DNA from: Streptomyces sp. NBC_00620
Lineage (GTDB): Bacteria; Actinomycetota; Actinomycetes; Streptomycetales; Streptomycetaceae
Length of the DNA stretch: 64,000 bases
Reading direction: 5' to 3'
Assembly (NCBI RefSeq): GCF_026341825.1
Contig: NZ_JAPENY010000001.1
Span: 372,001-436,000 of the forward strand
Numbering within the stretch: position 1 is the stretch's first letter; every line of letters begins with the position of its first letter. The position numbers and the translations under genes are program-made. Below the pieces are notes generated by a model that was given only the letters and a program-made list of their open reading frames with translations, was not told the DNA's origin and did not search any database. Shown here in pieces: positions 51,298 to 61,733 of the stretch.

Positions 51298-52326
51298 TCA
51301 GCGGCCCGTCTTGGGATCGAAGGCATCCCGGACGGAGTCCCCGAGGAGGTTGAACGCCACGACGAAGACGACCATGGCGACACCCGGGAAGAACATGTAG
51401 ACGGGGTCCTGTTCGTAGATGTCCGACCCAATGGCGAACATCCGGCCCCAGTCGGGCGTCGGCTCGGTGTACCCGACGCCGACGAAAGAGAGAAACGCGA
51501 CCGAGAGAATGGTGCTGGGCAGCATGTACGTGCCCTGCACCAGAATCGGTGTGACGAGGTTGGGCAGCAGTTCCTTGCGGATGATCCGCCACGGGGAGGC
51601 GCCGGCGACCTTCGCGGCCTCGACGAACTCACGCTCGCGCAGCGACAGGGTGACCGCCCGGATCAGCCGGGAGAGCCCCATCCAGCCGAGGAACCACAGC
51701 ACGCCGACGATGGCGAGCGTGCGGATGTAGGTGGGCGTCTCCTCGTCGGGGGCGACGAAGACCACCGTGATCACGGGCATCGCCGCGATCATGAACAGCT
51801 GGTTGGGGAAGGCCAGCATGAAGTCCGTGAACCGGCCCAGCCAGTAGTCCACCTTGCCGCCGAAGTACCCGCCGACCAGGCCGATCACAATGCCCATCAC
51901 CACCATGGCGACGGTCGCCGCGAGCGCCGTGTACAGCGAGGTGCGCATGCCGTACAGGAGCTGCATGAACACATCGCGACCCAGGGTGGGTTCGATCCCG
52001 AACCAGTACTCCGACGTGATGCCGCCGTTGGGACCCGCCGGCATGTTGAAGTCGTTCAGGAGCGTGGGGTCTTCCTGCCCGTAGAGCGTGTACGGATTCT
52101 TGCCGTACACCTTCGAGATCAGCGGAGCCACAGCGGCGATCAGGAAGAAGAAGAGCACGATGTACGCGGAGACCACACCGGTGCGGTCACGCTTGAACCG
52201 GCGCCACATCAGCTGGCCGGGCGATCGCCCCTCCAGCTTCTCCGGCTGCTCGGAACGTTTCGGCTCGGCCTTCTCGTCGACGTCGGTGGAGGCTTCCGCG
52301 CCCTCGATCTCGATCGGACTGGTCAT
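51298..52326 (-). CDS. bldKA: Operon B (BldK): OppC/DppC-type permease
   Basis: The 342-residue permease has an acidic N-terminus and the GRSPGQLMWRRFKRDRTGVV start shared with operon A. Six helices, the EAA loop REFVEAAKVAGASPWRII and the ending NLLGDSVRDAFDPKTGR follow. It is the first gene of the operon. Upstream lies a 600-base region with a hairpin and a dyad, then the typA terminator. Confidence 0.88.
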   Translation of the reverse strand: MTSPIEIEGAEASTDVDEKAEPKRSEQPEKLEGRSPGQLMWRRFKRDRTGVVSAYIVLFFFLIAAVAPLISKVYGKNPYTLYGQEDPTLLNDFNMPAGPNGGITSEYWFGIEPTLGRDVFMQLLYGMRTSLYTALAATVAMVVMGIVIGLVGGYFGGKVDYWLGRFTDFMLAFPNQLFMIAAMPVITVVFVAPDEETPTYIRTLAIVGVLWFLGWMGLSRLIRAVTLSLREREFVEAAKVAGASPWRIIRKELLPNLVTPILVQGTYMLPSTILSVAFLSFVGVGYTEPTPDWGRMFAIGSDIYEQDPVYMFFPGVAMVVFVVAFNLLGDSVRDAFDPKTGR

Positions 52327-52930
52327 GATTCGTCCATTTCATGGGTACGCCGAGTCCGCGGGCCGCCACAGAGTTTGGGCGGCCACGGTTCGGACCATGC
52401 GGATCAGGAGAGACGTATGCCTAGTGGTCGCTGGGCGCCAGGGCCCGGCAAGCGACAACTCGCAGGTGAACACGCGTAGTTGGCATCTTGTGCCTCCTCA
52501 TGACTCAACCGGTGCACGGACAGGAGGGGCTCTTGCTTGACCTCCGACACCCCTGACGGAGGGTCAAGCACCCCACTGTGCTCGTGAGTCGGCGCTGCCC
52601 CGTGCAGCGCATGACCCATTGACCCGAGCGTTACGCGGCTAACTATCTGACATGAGCCAGATACCGACCACTGCCTTTAGGTCTCGGTTCCATCACAGCT
52701 GACGCGTACATCTTCCAAAATCTGGACAAAATGATCTGAGAGAGAAGCCCGCGAAACGGACTTGTTACATGCGTATCGGGCGGGACGAACCGCATTTCGG
52801 ACACGCGGCGACGGGAAAACCGGTTGCGAGCGACATCCGGGACGGCTAGATCTTGCGCAGCGTCCTTCGCGGTGGCCGCCGCGACAGCCACCACCTCGCC
52901 CTTCGCGCACCCTTTGCGCGCCCTTCGCAG
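52327..52930. promoter_or_regulatory. Leader/promoter region of operon B (bldK)
   Basis: This 604-base gene-free region is A+T-richer than its surroundings, especially at 52640-52790. It holds a bulged hairpin (52535-52569; GCTTGACCTCCG with CGGAGGGTCAAGC) and a dyad TATCTG-8 bases-CAGATA at 52644-52663. The position suits an operator and a leader structure for bldK. No start site was determined. Confidence 0.5.
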
Positions 52931-52931
52931 C

Positions 52932-52969
52932 AAAAAAGCCCGGGCTCCCCATCATGGGGGAACCCGGGC
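52932..52969 (-). terminator. Rho-independent terminator of typA
   Basis: Read on the minus strand, a GCCCGGG-based stem with a GGGG/CCCC continuation is followed by a run of six T. It is the only classical T-tailed terminator of this strength in the window and ends typA before bldK. Confidence 0.88.
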
Positions 52970-53018
52970 TCAGTTGGTACGGACAAAGCCGTACCGGACG
53001 TACAGGACGGCCGAAGGA

Positions 53019-54926
<1,908 letters not shown>

Positions 54927-55038
54927 ATTGAGGCGCTTCTCCCGGAGTGAGTGGACGGCCTCCGCTGTGCGGGGCCTGCCGGGCTGAACACGCCACGGCC
55001 TTACCCCATCGTACGTGGCCCTGACAGGGACGGCCTCC

Positions 55039-55062
55039 GCGGGCCCGTGCGCGCGGGCCCGC
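55039..55062. terminator. GC-only hairpin after the lipoprotein gene
   Basis: GCGGGCCC pairs with GGGCCCGC around an 8-base loop, 23 bases after the stop of the lipoprotein gene on the minus strand and upstream of typA. Confidence 0.55.
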
Positions 55063-55084
55063 GGCCGCGGTCTCGGGCTCCTGG

Positions 55085-55741
55085 TCAGGCGGTCTTCGCG
55101 GCGGGCGAATCTGCGGGGCAGGTCTGCCGGGCGGCGCTGCGCTCGGCGGCGTCCGGTGAGGCGAGGTCTGCGGCGTCGATGGGGTCGCCGCAGGTCAGGA
55201 ACCCGGTGCCGGTGGTCTCCCAGGTCAGTACATGGCCCGTGACCGGGTCGGCGCCGCCGCCGCGACAGGTGTACGTGAAATCGGCCTCGACCAGATCGAC
55301 GTACGTCCATGCGTAGTACGCCCCCTGGAGGTCACCTGTATGTGCCTCGAAGTGCTCCCCGACTTCGCTCGGCACGGCCGGCTCCGAGGGTGCCGCGAGG
55401 GGCTGCGCCGCCTTGAGATGCCGGCCCAGCGCCTTGATGGCGTCGGCCGCGCGGACCCCAGGGGCCATGGAGGTCATGTGGGGCTTGTAACTGACGCCCC
55501 TCAGCGGCTCGAGGTCCACCGACACGGAGTCCGTCTTCTTCTTCAGCCGGATCGGGTCGGCGAGCCCGGTCAGTTTCTGCTCGCGTTCGATGCCGGACCA
55601 GGCGTACGTGCCCTGTGTGCACGACGCGGCCTTGTCCTGTTTGTCATCGCCCGCCCCGCCGCTCGAACAGCCCGCGGCGCCGACGAGCAGCGCCGCTGCG
55701 GCGAGACCCGCCGCCGTGTTCCTGAGAGCGTGCTCGCGCAT
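55085..55741 (-). CDS. Putative lipoprotein of unknown function (218 aa)
   Basis: The ATG at 55741 gives a lipoprotein signal peptide with lipobox VGAAGC near residue 25. The mature part contains four further cysteines (two near CTYTCRG-like and TCGDP segments and one near the end), suggesting disulphides. I recognise no family. It stands between typA and the LpqW-like gene on the same strand. Confidence 0.78.
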   Translation of the reverse strand: MREHALRNTAAGLAAAALLVGAAGCSSGGAGDDKQDKAASCTQGTYAWSGIEREQKLTGLADPIRLKKKTDSVSVDLEPLRGVSYKPHMTSMAPGVRAADAIKALGRHLKAAQPLAAPSEPAVPSEVGEHFEAHTGDLQGAYYAWTYVDLVEADFTYTCRGGGADPVTGHVLTWETTGTGFLTCGDPIDAADLASPDAAERSAARQTCPADSPAAKTA

Positions 55742-55868
55742 GGTGATCCCCCGGTGTCCCCCGCGGCCGGTGGTGATCACTGGCCGTCGGGGACACTCTG
55801 CCCAGCCGGGTCCCGCCCGGCACTCGGCTTGAGGATGATCTGAGCGAGGAGAAACTGAGAGTGGAGGA

Positions 55869-58112
55869 CTACTTGTCCTTCTTCTCCGCCCCCGGTGACT
55901 TCTCCGCGGGCTTCGCGCCCTTCCTCAGGAAGCCCATGTCCTCGTAGACGGGGGTCTGGAAGCCGAAGGCGCCGGTGTTGGCGAGGTTGGTGCGGGCGGC
56001 TGTCAGCTGGGGGCGTTGGTAGAGGGGAATCGATCCGGCGGCGGCCCAGATGCGGGCGTCGGCCTTGCGGACCAGGGAGCGTCCCTCGGCCTCGTCGAGG
56101 GTGGCGATGGCCTGGTCGAAGAGCTGGTCGACCTGGTCGGTGCCGACGCGGGTGTAGTTCTGCTCGACGGTGAGGGAGCCGTCGGCGGCCGGTACCGGCT
56201 TGGAGTAGATCGGGCGGGCGTCGGTGGCCGGGAAGGCGGAGGCGGGCCAGGAGTACAGCGCCAGGTCGTACTCGCCGGACGCGATGTGGTCCTTGAAGTA
56301 GCTGTCGTCCGGGACCCTGGTCATCTCCGTACGGATGCCGATGCGCTCCAGCATCCGCGAGATGCGGTCGGCGACCGTGCGCAGCGACTCCGAACCGGGG
56401 CCCGAGGGCACCACGAAGCGGAGCGTCAGCGGCTTGCCGTCCTTGGCGAGCGCTGCGGCCGCGGCGCCAGCAGGGGCGGCCGTGCCCTTGGGGGCGTACG
56501 CGCCGGGCGCTCCGCCCTGCTTGGCTTCCTTGCGCCCGTACTGCTTGCCGTCGAGGTGTTTGCCGGCGCGCTCGTCCGCGTACTGCCCCGACTGCTTCTT
56601 GGAGTGGTCCTTGGGGTCCTTCTTCTTCTCCCGGTCGGCCTCGGCGGGCTTGTTGTCGTCACCGACGATGTACGTCCCGTCGCCGGAGCCCTCCTCGGAG
56701 TCCGCGTCCGCCTTCTCGCCCTCGGACCCGGCCGCCTTCTCCTTCTTCTTCTGCTCCTTGACCGGCCCGCCGGGCACCCACCCGGCGTCCGCGAGCAGCG
56801 CCTGCGCCTCCGCGGTGTCCTGCCCGCCGAGGGCGCCGCTGTTGTCCGCGTACGCCTGCTGGCCGGAGAGCGCGAGGTGGCTGCCGACGGGGACGGCGGG
56901 CAGCCCGAGCGGTTCCAGGACGGCCTTGGCGAGTTCCTCGCGGTCCAGGGCACGGGCCACGGCGCGGCGGACGCGCTCGTCGGCGAGGGGGCCCTCGGAG
57001 CCGTTGAGGGCGAGCTGTGTGTAGGCGGGTTCGAGGGACTTGCGGACCACGAAACCGCGCAGGGCCGACTGCTGGTCGGCGTACTCCGCCATCGCCTCGC
57101 GCCGCTTCTCGCGGGCGCTGATCTCCTCGCCCGCGGCCTCCTCGTCGGAGCCGTGCGCGCGGGCCCAGGAACGCAGCGACTTGGCGGGGCTGAGCGCGGC
57201 GCCGGGACCCTGGAGGGGCGTGCTGCCCTTGGCGCGGGCGGCGAGTGTGATCCGCTGGGCCTCGGCGGGGTCGATCTCGGCCAGGTCGACCTTGTCGTCG
57301 GCGAGCGCGGCGGCCCGCTCGTCGCGGGGGACGGCGCGCAGCACGATCTCGGAGAGCTTGGTGGGGCGGCCCCACCAGCGCGGGTTGCGGGTGAGGGTGA
57401 CCTTGCCGTCCTCGCGGTCGACCTTCTTCAGCGCGAAGGGGCCCGCGGTGACCTTCAGCTTGCGGCGCGCGCCGTCGTTGAAGGAGTCCGGGGTGCCCAT
57501 GACGTCCTTCGGGTACAGCGGGGAGAACAGCGACTTCCAGTCGGCGTACGGGCGGCTGAAGGTGACCTTGACCTCCAGGTCGTTGGCGCCGCGCTCGATC
57601 TTCTCGATGCGGTCGTAGCCGGCGTTGCGGGCCGTCCAGTACGCGGTGTCCTTGCCGGACAGGGCGCGCCACTGGGCGGCGAAGTCGGCGGCGCCGATCT
57701 CGCGGCCGTCGCTCCAGACCGCCTGCTGGTTGAGCTTGTACAGCACGACCTGCTTGGGCTCGCGCTCGGCGACCTTCGCGGTCTCCAGGTAGTCGGTGTC
57801 GACCTGCGGGCGCCCGTTCTGGTCGAGCCGGTACATCGAGGGCAGTACGGCGCCGGCGACCCTCGACGTCGCGGCGTCCGCGTCCGCCTGGAACGTGTTC
57901 AGCGTCTCCGGTACGGCGTCCACGGCCCAGCGGAGGGTCCCGCCGTCTGCGATCAGGTCGCGGGTCGCGGGCCCGATGTCCTGCCCCGCGACCGGCTTCC
58001 CCGCCGGGTCCTCCGCGCTGCACGCGGAGAGAAGGGGTACCGCGAGCGCGCCCGCGGTGAGAAACGCGACCGAGCGCATCACCGCGCGCAGTCCGACGCC
58101 GTCGTGGGACAT
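55869..58112 (-). CDS. LpqW-like lipoprotein of SBP family 5 (no transporter genes attached)
   Basis: The 747-residue protein has a lipoprotein signal (lipobox LLSAC) and the family 5 binding-protein fold (WSDGREIGAADFAAQW, NPRWWGRPTKLSEIVLR). It has a charged, Lys/Glu/Asp-rich insertion of about 110 residues (447-557). No permease or ATPase follows, and it sits next to typA, as LpqW (Rv1166) does in M. tuberculosis. LpqW acts in cell-envelope glycolipid synthesis, not in peptide import, so a similar role is possible here. GGAGG precedes ATG 58112. Confidence 0.8.
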   Translation of the reverse strand: MSHDGVGLRAVMRSVAFLTAGALAVPLLSACSAEDPAGKPVAGQDIGPATRDLIADGGTLRWAVDAVPETLNTFQADADAATSRVAGAVLPSMYRLDQNGRPQVDTDYLETAKVAEREPKQVVLYKLNQQAVWSDGREIGAADFAAQWRALSGKDTAYWTARNAGYDRIEKIERGANDLEVKVTFSRPYADWKSLFSPLYPKDVMGTPDSFNDGARRKLKVTAGPFALKKVDREDGKVTLTRNPRWWGRPTKLSEIVLRAVPRDERAAALADDKVDLAEIDPAEAQRITLAARAKGSTPLQGPGAALSPAKSLRSWARAHGSDEEAAGEEISAREKRREAMAEYADQQSALRGFVVRKSLEPAYTQLALNGSEGPLADERVRRAVARALDREELAKAVLEPLGLPAVPVGSHLALSGQQAYADNSGALGGQDTAEAQALLADAGWVPGGPVKEQKKKEKAAGSEGEKADADSEEGSGDGTYIVGDDNKPAEADREKKKDPKDHSKKQSGQYADERAGKHLDGKQYGRKEAKQGGAPGAYAPKGTAAPAGAAAAALAKDGKPLTLRFVVPSGPGSESLRTVADRISRMLERIGIRTEMTRVPDDSYFKDHIASGEYDLALYSWPASAFPATDARPIYSKPVPAADGSLTVEQNYTRVGTDQVDQLFDQAIATLDEAEGRSLVRKADARIWAAAGSIPLYQRPQLTAARTNLANTGAFGFQTPVYEDMGFLRKGAKPAEKSPGAEKKDK

Positions 58113-58301
58113 CACTGCAACCTCCGGGGGACGCTCTACTGTCGGCTTCTGATCACGTTTGGCGGTATATGGAGCTGATCAGATGTATGCGCCCACTGAA
58201 GGGGAGGGGGGCGGTGCGTCGGCCGCGACACGGCGACAGGAGGACGGAACCCCACCCGTGCGGCGCAACGAACCCGGGGGCGGGGCCGGGCTTGGGGGTG
58301 C

Positions 58302-58378
58302 TCGCCCCCTCCGCCCCTACCCGTCCCTTGTTCCTGGGGCTCCGCCCCAGACCCCGCTCCTCAAACGCCGGAGGGGCT
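58302..58378. repeat. Streptomyces intergenic repeat, family 2, copy 2
   Basis: It begins with CGCCCCCTCCGCCCCTACCC and ends CTCAAACGCCGGAGGGGCT, the order of the copy at 11023-11122. About 20 central bases present in the other copies are missing. It faces copy 3 directly. Confidence 0.75.
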
Positions 58379-58384
58379 ACTCCT

Positions 58385-58482
58385 AGCCCGTCCGGCGTTT
58401 GAGGACGAGGCCGTTCAGGCCGAAGCGGGGGTCTGGGGGCGGCAGCCCCCAGGAACGGGACGGGAAGGGGCGGAGGGGGCGA
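58385..58482. repeat. Streptomyces intergenic repeat, family 2, copy 3 (inverted)
   Basis: Reverse complement of the copy at 11023-11122, almost full length. Together with copy 2 it forms a roughly 180-base inverted repeat between the LpqW-like gene and the 58633 gene. The rest of the 58113-58632 gap shows no gene. Confidence 0.75.
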
Positions 58483-58632
58483 GAAAACCCACCCCCGGCC
58501 CCGGCGCACGGAGGCGCGCGATCCATCAATCCATGCACACGCCTTCACACGGGCTCATGTGACGCGCAACACTCGCAGGCGCATGAACGTTGCCGCCAAC
58601 GGGCCGACCCGCCCCGGAAGTGAGGGCAAGTC

Positions 58633-58920
58633 ATGTCCGTGCAAGACGACCTGACGTCAGTCCAGCGCTGCCTAGACGACCTCGCGAGGTCGGTAGGACG
58701 CCTGGAGCAGCAGATAGGCGGCGGCTTGGAGATGCGCCGCGTACGCACCGACGCCGACCACCTGCGCGAGAGCGTCGCGCTGCTGAAGGAGGCCGCCCCA
58801 GGCCTGACCACCTCCCGGCGCCCCGACCTCGTCACGATCCCCGACACCCCGTACGACACGACCCTGTGGACGGACTCGGACGACGAGGGACTCGGCGCCC
58901 GCGACCGCCACGCCCCCTGA
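58633..58920 (+). CDS. Small coiled-coil hypothetical protein (95 aa)
   Basis: ATG at 58633 follows a GAGGG site. The N-terminal half has heptad-like leucines (LTSVQRCLDDLARSVGRLEQ), indicating a coiled coil; the C-terminal half is acidic and Thr-rich. I recognise no family. It lies 51 bases upstream of the succinate dehydrogenase operon on the same strand and may be co-transcribed. Confidence 0.7.
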   Translation: MSVQDDLTSVQRCLDDLARSVGRLEQQIGGGLEMRRVRTDADHLRESVALLKEAAPGLTTSRRPDLVTIPDTPYDTTLWTDSDDEGLGARDRHAP

Positions 58921-58971
58921 ACCGGAACCCGAGATCCGGAACCCGAACGCGAACCCGACCGGAGTCATGAG

Positions 58972-59793
58972 TTGGCCACTGGTACGGAACCCCATCCCAA
59001 AAGCGGCGGCGTACGCGCCGGTACCCGCGCCGCGATCACCGCCCCGCACCTGCGGACGGACCGCTGGTGGCTGGCGCCCGCCGCCACCACGGCCGGTCTG
59101 CTGGCCTTCATCGTCTACTCGACATGGCGGGCGTTCGCGGACACGGACTACTACGCGGCGCCCTACGTCTCGCCGTTCTACTCACCGTGTCTGGCGGACC
59201 GCTGCGAGCCCATGCACGCCGGACCCAACGCGGACCTCTTCGGGAGCTGGTGGGGCATCTCCCCCGCCGTCCTCATCCTGATCTTCCCGCTCGGTTTCCG
59301 GCTGACCTGCTACTACTACCGCAAGGCCTACTACCGCGGCTTCTGGGCGAGCCCGCCGGCCTGCGCGGTCGCCGAGCCGCACAAGAAGTACTCCGGCGAG
59401 ACCCGCTTCCCGCTGGTGCTCCAGAACCTGCACCGGTACTTCTTCTACGCGGCGATCCTCGTCGCCGGGATCCTCACGTACGACACGGTGCTCGCCTTCC
59501 GCGACGAGAACTACAACTGGGGCCACATGGGCCTCGGCACCCTGGTCTTCCTGCTCAACATCGTGCTGATCTGGGCGTACACCCTGTCCTGCCACTCCTG
59601 CCGGCACATCGTCGGCGGGCAGCTCAAGCACTTCTCCAAGCATCCCGTGCGCTATCGGATGTGGCAGTGGGTCGGGAAACTGAACGGCCATCACATGCTG
59701 CTCGCCTGGGCGTCGTTGGTGAGCGTGGCGCTCGCCGACTTCTACGTTTTCCTGCTCGCGTCCGGCGCCTTTGACGATCCGAGGTTCTTCTGA
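58972..59793 (+). CDS. Succinate dehydrogenase membrane anchor (Sdh1 type)
   Basis: The 273-residue protein, equal in length to the Rv0249c membrane anchor I recall, has five predicted membrane helices. Conserved histidines lie in NLHRYFFYAAILV, SCHSCRHIVGG and NGHHMLL and can bind two haems b. The start is a TTG with GGAG at seven bases. It overlaps the flavoprotein gene by one base (TGATG). It anchors the dehydrogenase and passes electrons to menaquinone. Confidence 0.88.
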   Translation: MATGTEPHPKSGGVRAGTRAAITAPHLRTDRWWLAPAATTAGLLAFIVYSTWRAFADTDYYAAPYVSPFYSPCLADRCEPMHAGPNADLFGSWWGISPAVLILIFPLGFRLTCYYYRKAYYRGFWASPPACAVAEPHKKYSGETRFPLVLQNLHRYFFYAAILVAGILTYDTVLAFRDENYNWGHMGLGTLVFLLNIVLIWAYTLSCHSCRHIVGGQLKHFSKHPVRYRMWQWVGKLNGHHMLLAWASLVSVALADFYVFLLASGAFDDPRFF

Positions 59794-61733
59794 TGTCCGT
59801 GGTCGATCGCCAGGAGTGGGACGTCGTCGTGGTCGGTGCCGGGGGCGCCGGACTGCGTGCCGCCATCGAGGCGCGCGAGCGTGGCGCCCGTACGGCCGTG
59901 ATCTGCAAGTCCCTGTTCGGCAAGGCGCACACGGTGATGGCCGAGGGCGGTATCGCGGCCGCCATGGGCAACGTCAACTCCGGCGACAACTGGCAGGTCC
60001 ACTTCCGCGACACCATGAGGGGCGGGAAGTTCCTCAACCAGTGGCGGATGGCCGAGCTGCACGCGCAGGAAGCCCCGGACCGGGTATGGGAGTTGGAGAC
60101 CTGGGGTGCCCTCTTCGACCGTACGAAGGACGGGCGTATCTCGCAGCGCAACTTCGGCGGGCACGAGTACCCGCGGCTCGCGCACGTCGGCGACCGTACG
60201 GGCCTCGAGCTGATCCGGACCCTCCAGCAGAAGATCGTGTCCCTCCAGCAGGAGGACATGAAGGAGACGGGTGACTACGAGAGTCGCCTGAAGGTGTATC
60301 AGGAGTGCACCGTCACAAGGATCCTGAAGGACGGCAGCCGTGTCTCCGGGGCCTTCTGCTACGAGCGCGAGTCCGGCCGCTTCTTCGTCCTCGAAGCGCC
60401 CTCGGTCGTGATCGCCACCGGCGGCATCGGCAAGTCCTTCAAGGTGACGTCGAACTCGTGGGAGTACACGGGCGACGGGCACGCCCTGGCCCTGCTGGCG
60501 GGCGCCCCGCTCCTGAACATGGAGTTCGTGCAGTTCCACCCGACGGGCATGGTCTGGCCTCCGTCGGTGAAGGGCATCCTTGTCACCGAGTCGGTGCGCG
60601 GCGACGGCGGAGTGCTCAAGAACTCCGAGGGCAAGCGGTTCATGTTCGACTACATCCCGGACGTCTTCAAGGAGAAGTACGCGCAGTCCGAGGAGGAGGG
60701 CGACCGCTGGTACGAGGACCCGGACCACAACCGGCGTCCCCCCGAACTGCTGCCCCGGGACGAGGTGGCGCGCGCCATCAACTCCGAGGTGAAGGCCGGC
60801 CGCGGGACACCCCACGGCGGGGTCTTCCTGGACGTCTCCACCCGGATGCCCGCCGAGCTGATCCGGCGCCGACTCCCTTCCATGTACCACCAGTTCAAGG
60901 AGCTGGCGGACGTCGACATCACCGCCGAGGCGATGGAGGTCGGCCCCACCTGCCACTACGTCATGGGCGGCATCGCGGTCGAGTCGGACACGGCGGCGGC
61001 ACGCGGCGTACCCGGGCTCTTCGCGGCCGGTGAGGTCGCGGGCGGCATGCACGGCTCCAACCGGCTCGGCGGCAACTCGCTCTCGGACCTGCTGGTGTTC
61101 GGGCGCCGGGCGGGACTGCACGCGGCGCAGTACGCGACCGATCTGGGCGAGCGGCCCCCGGTGGACGAGATCCAGGTCGACACGGCGGCGGCGGAGGCGC
61201 TGCGGCCCTTCTCGGCCGAGGGCCCCGAACCGGGACAGGAGAACGGGCGCCCGCCGGAGAACCCGTACACCCTCCACCAGGAGCTCCAGCAGACGATGAA
61301 CGACCTCGTCGGCATCATCCGCCGGGAGGCGGAGATGGAGTCGGCCCTGGAGAAACTCGCGGATCTGCGGGTACGGGCACGCCGGGCCGGGGTGGAGGGG
61401 CACCGCCAGTTCAACCCGGGCTGGCACCTGGCCCTGGACCTCCGCAACATGCTGCTGGTCAGCGAATGCGTCGCACGAGCCGCCCTGGAGCGCACGGAGT
61501 CCCGTGGCGGCCACACCCGCGAGGACCACCCGGCGATGGACCGGGCCTGGCGCCGCATCAACCTCCTGTGCCAACTGACCGACCCGACAGGCGGGTTGGC
61601 GGCGACCGACCCCGTGCACGGCCAGATCGACCTGACCCGCGACACCACCGAACCGATCCGCCCCGACCTGCTGGCCCTCTTCGAGAAGGAGGAGCTGGTC
61701 AAGTACCTCGCCGAAGAGGAGCTCTACGAGTGA
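59793..61733 (+). CDS. sdhA: Succinate dehydrogenase flavoprotein subunit (Sdh1 type)
   Basis: The 646-residue flavoprotein (same length as Rv0248c) has the dinucleotide fold VVVVGAGGAGLRAAIEA, the covalent-FAD histidine region KAHTVMAEGGIAA, the catalytic segments MEFVQFHPTGM and MHGSNRLGGNSLSDLL. It oxidises succinate to fumarate on the inner face of the membrane. The iron-sulphur subunit gene overlaps by four bases (GTGA). Confidence 0.94.
   Translation: MSVVDRQEWDVVVVGAGGAGLRAAIEARERGARTAVICKSLFGKAHTVMAEGGIAAAMGNVNSGDNWQVHFRDTMRGGKFLNQWRMAELHAQEAPDRVWELETWGALFDRTKDGRISQRNFGGHEYPRLAHVGDRTGLELIRTLQQKIVSLQQEDMKETGDYESRLKVYQECTVTRILKDGSRVSGAFCYERESGRFFVLEAPSVVIATGGIGKSFKVTSNSWEYTGDGHALALLAGAPLLNMEFVQFHPTGMVWPPSVKGILVTESVRGDGGVLKNSEGKRFMFDYIPDVFKEKYAQSEEEGDRWYEDPDHNRRPPELLPRDEVARAINSEVKAGRGTPHGGVFLDVSTRMPAELIRRRLPSMYHQFKELADVDITAEAMEVGPTCHYVMGGIAVESDTAAARGVPGLFAAGEVAGGMHGSNRLGGNSLSDLLVFGRRAGLHAAQYATDLGERPPVDEIQVDTAAAEALRPFSAEGPEPGQENGRPPENPYTLHQELQQTMNDLVGIIRREAEMESALEKLADLRVRARRAGVEGHRQFNPGWHLALDLRNMLLVSECVARAALERTESRGGHTREDHPAMDRAWRRINLLCQLTDPTGGLAATDPVHGQIDLTRDTTEPIRPDLLALFEKEELVKYLAEEELYE

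Noticed and set aside
36161..52482. 12-base match ACACGCGTAGTT upstream of both BldK operons
   Set aside because: The copies at 36161 and 52471 have opposite orientation relative to the genes and contain the palindrome ACGCGT; chance is a sufficient explanation.
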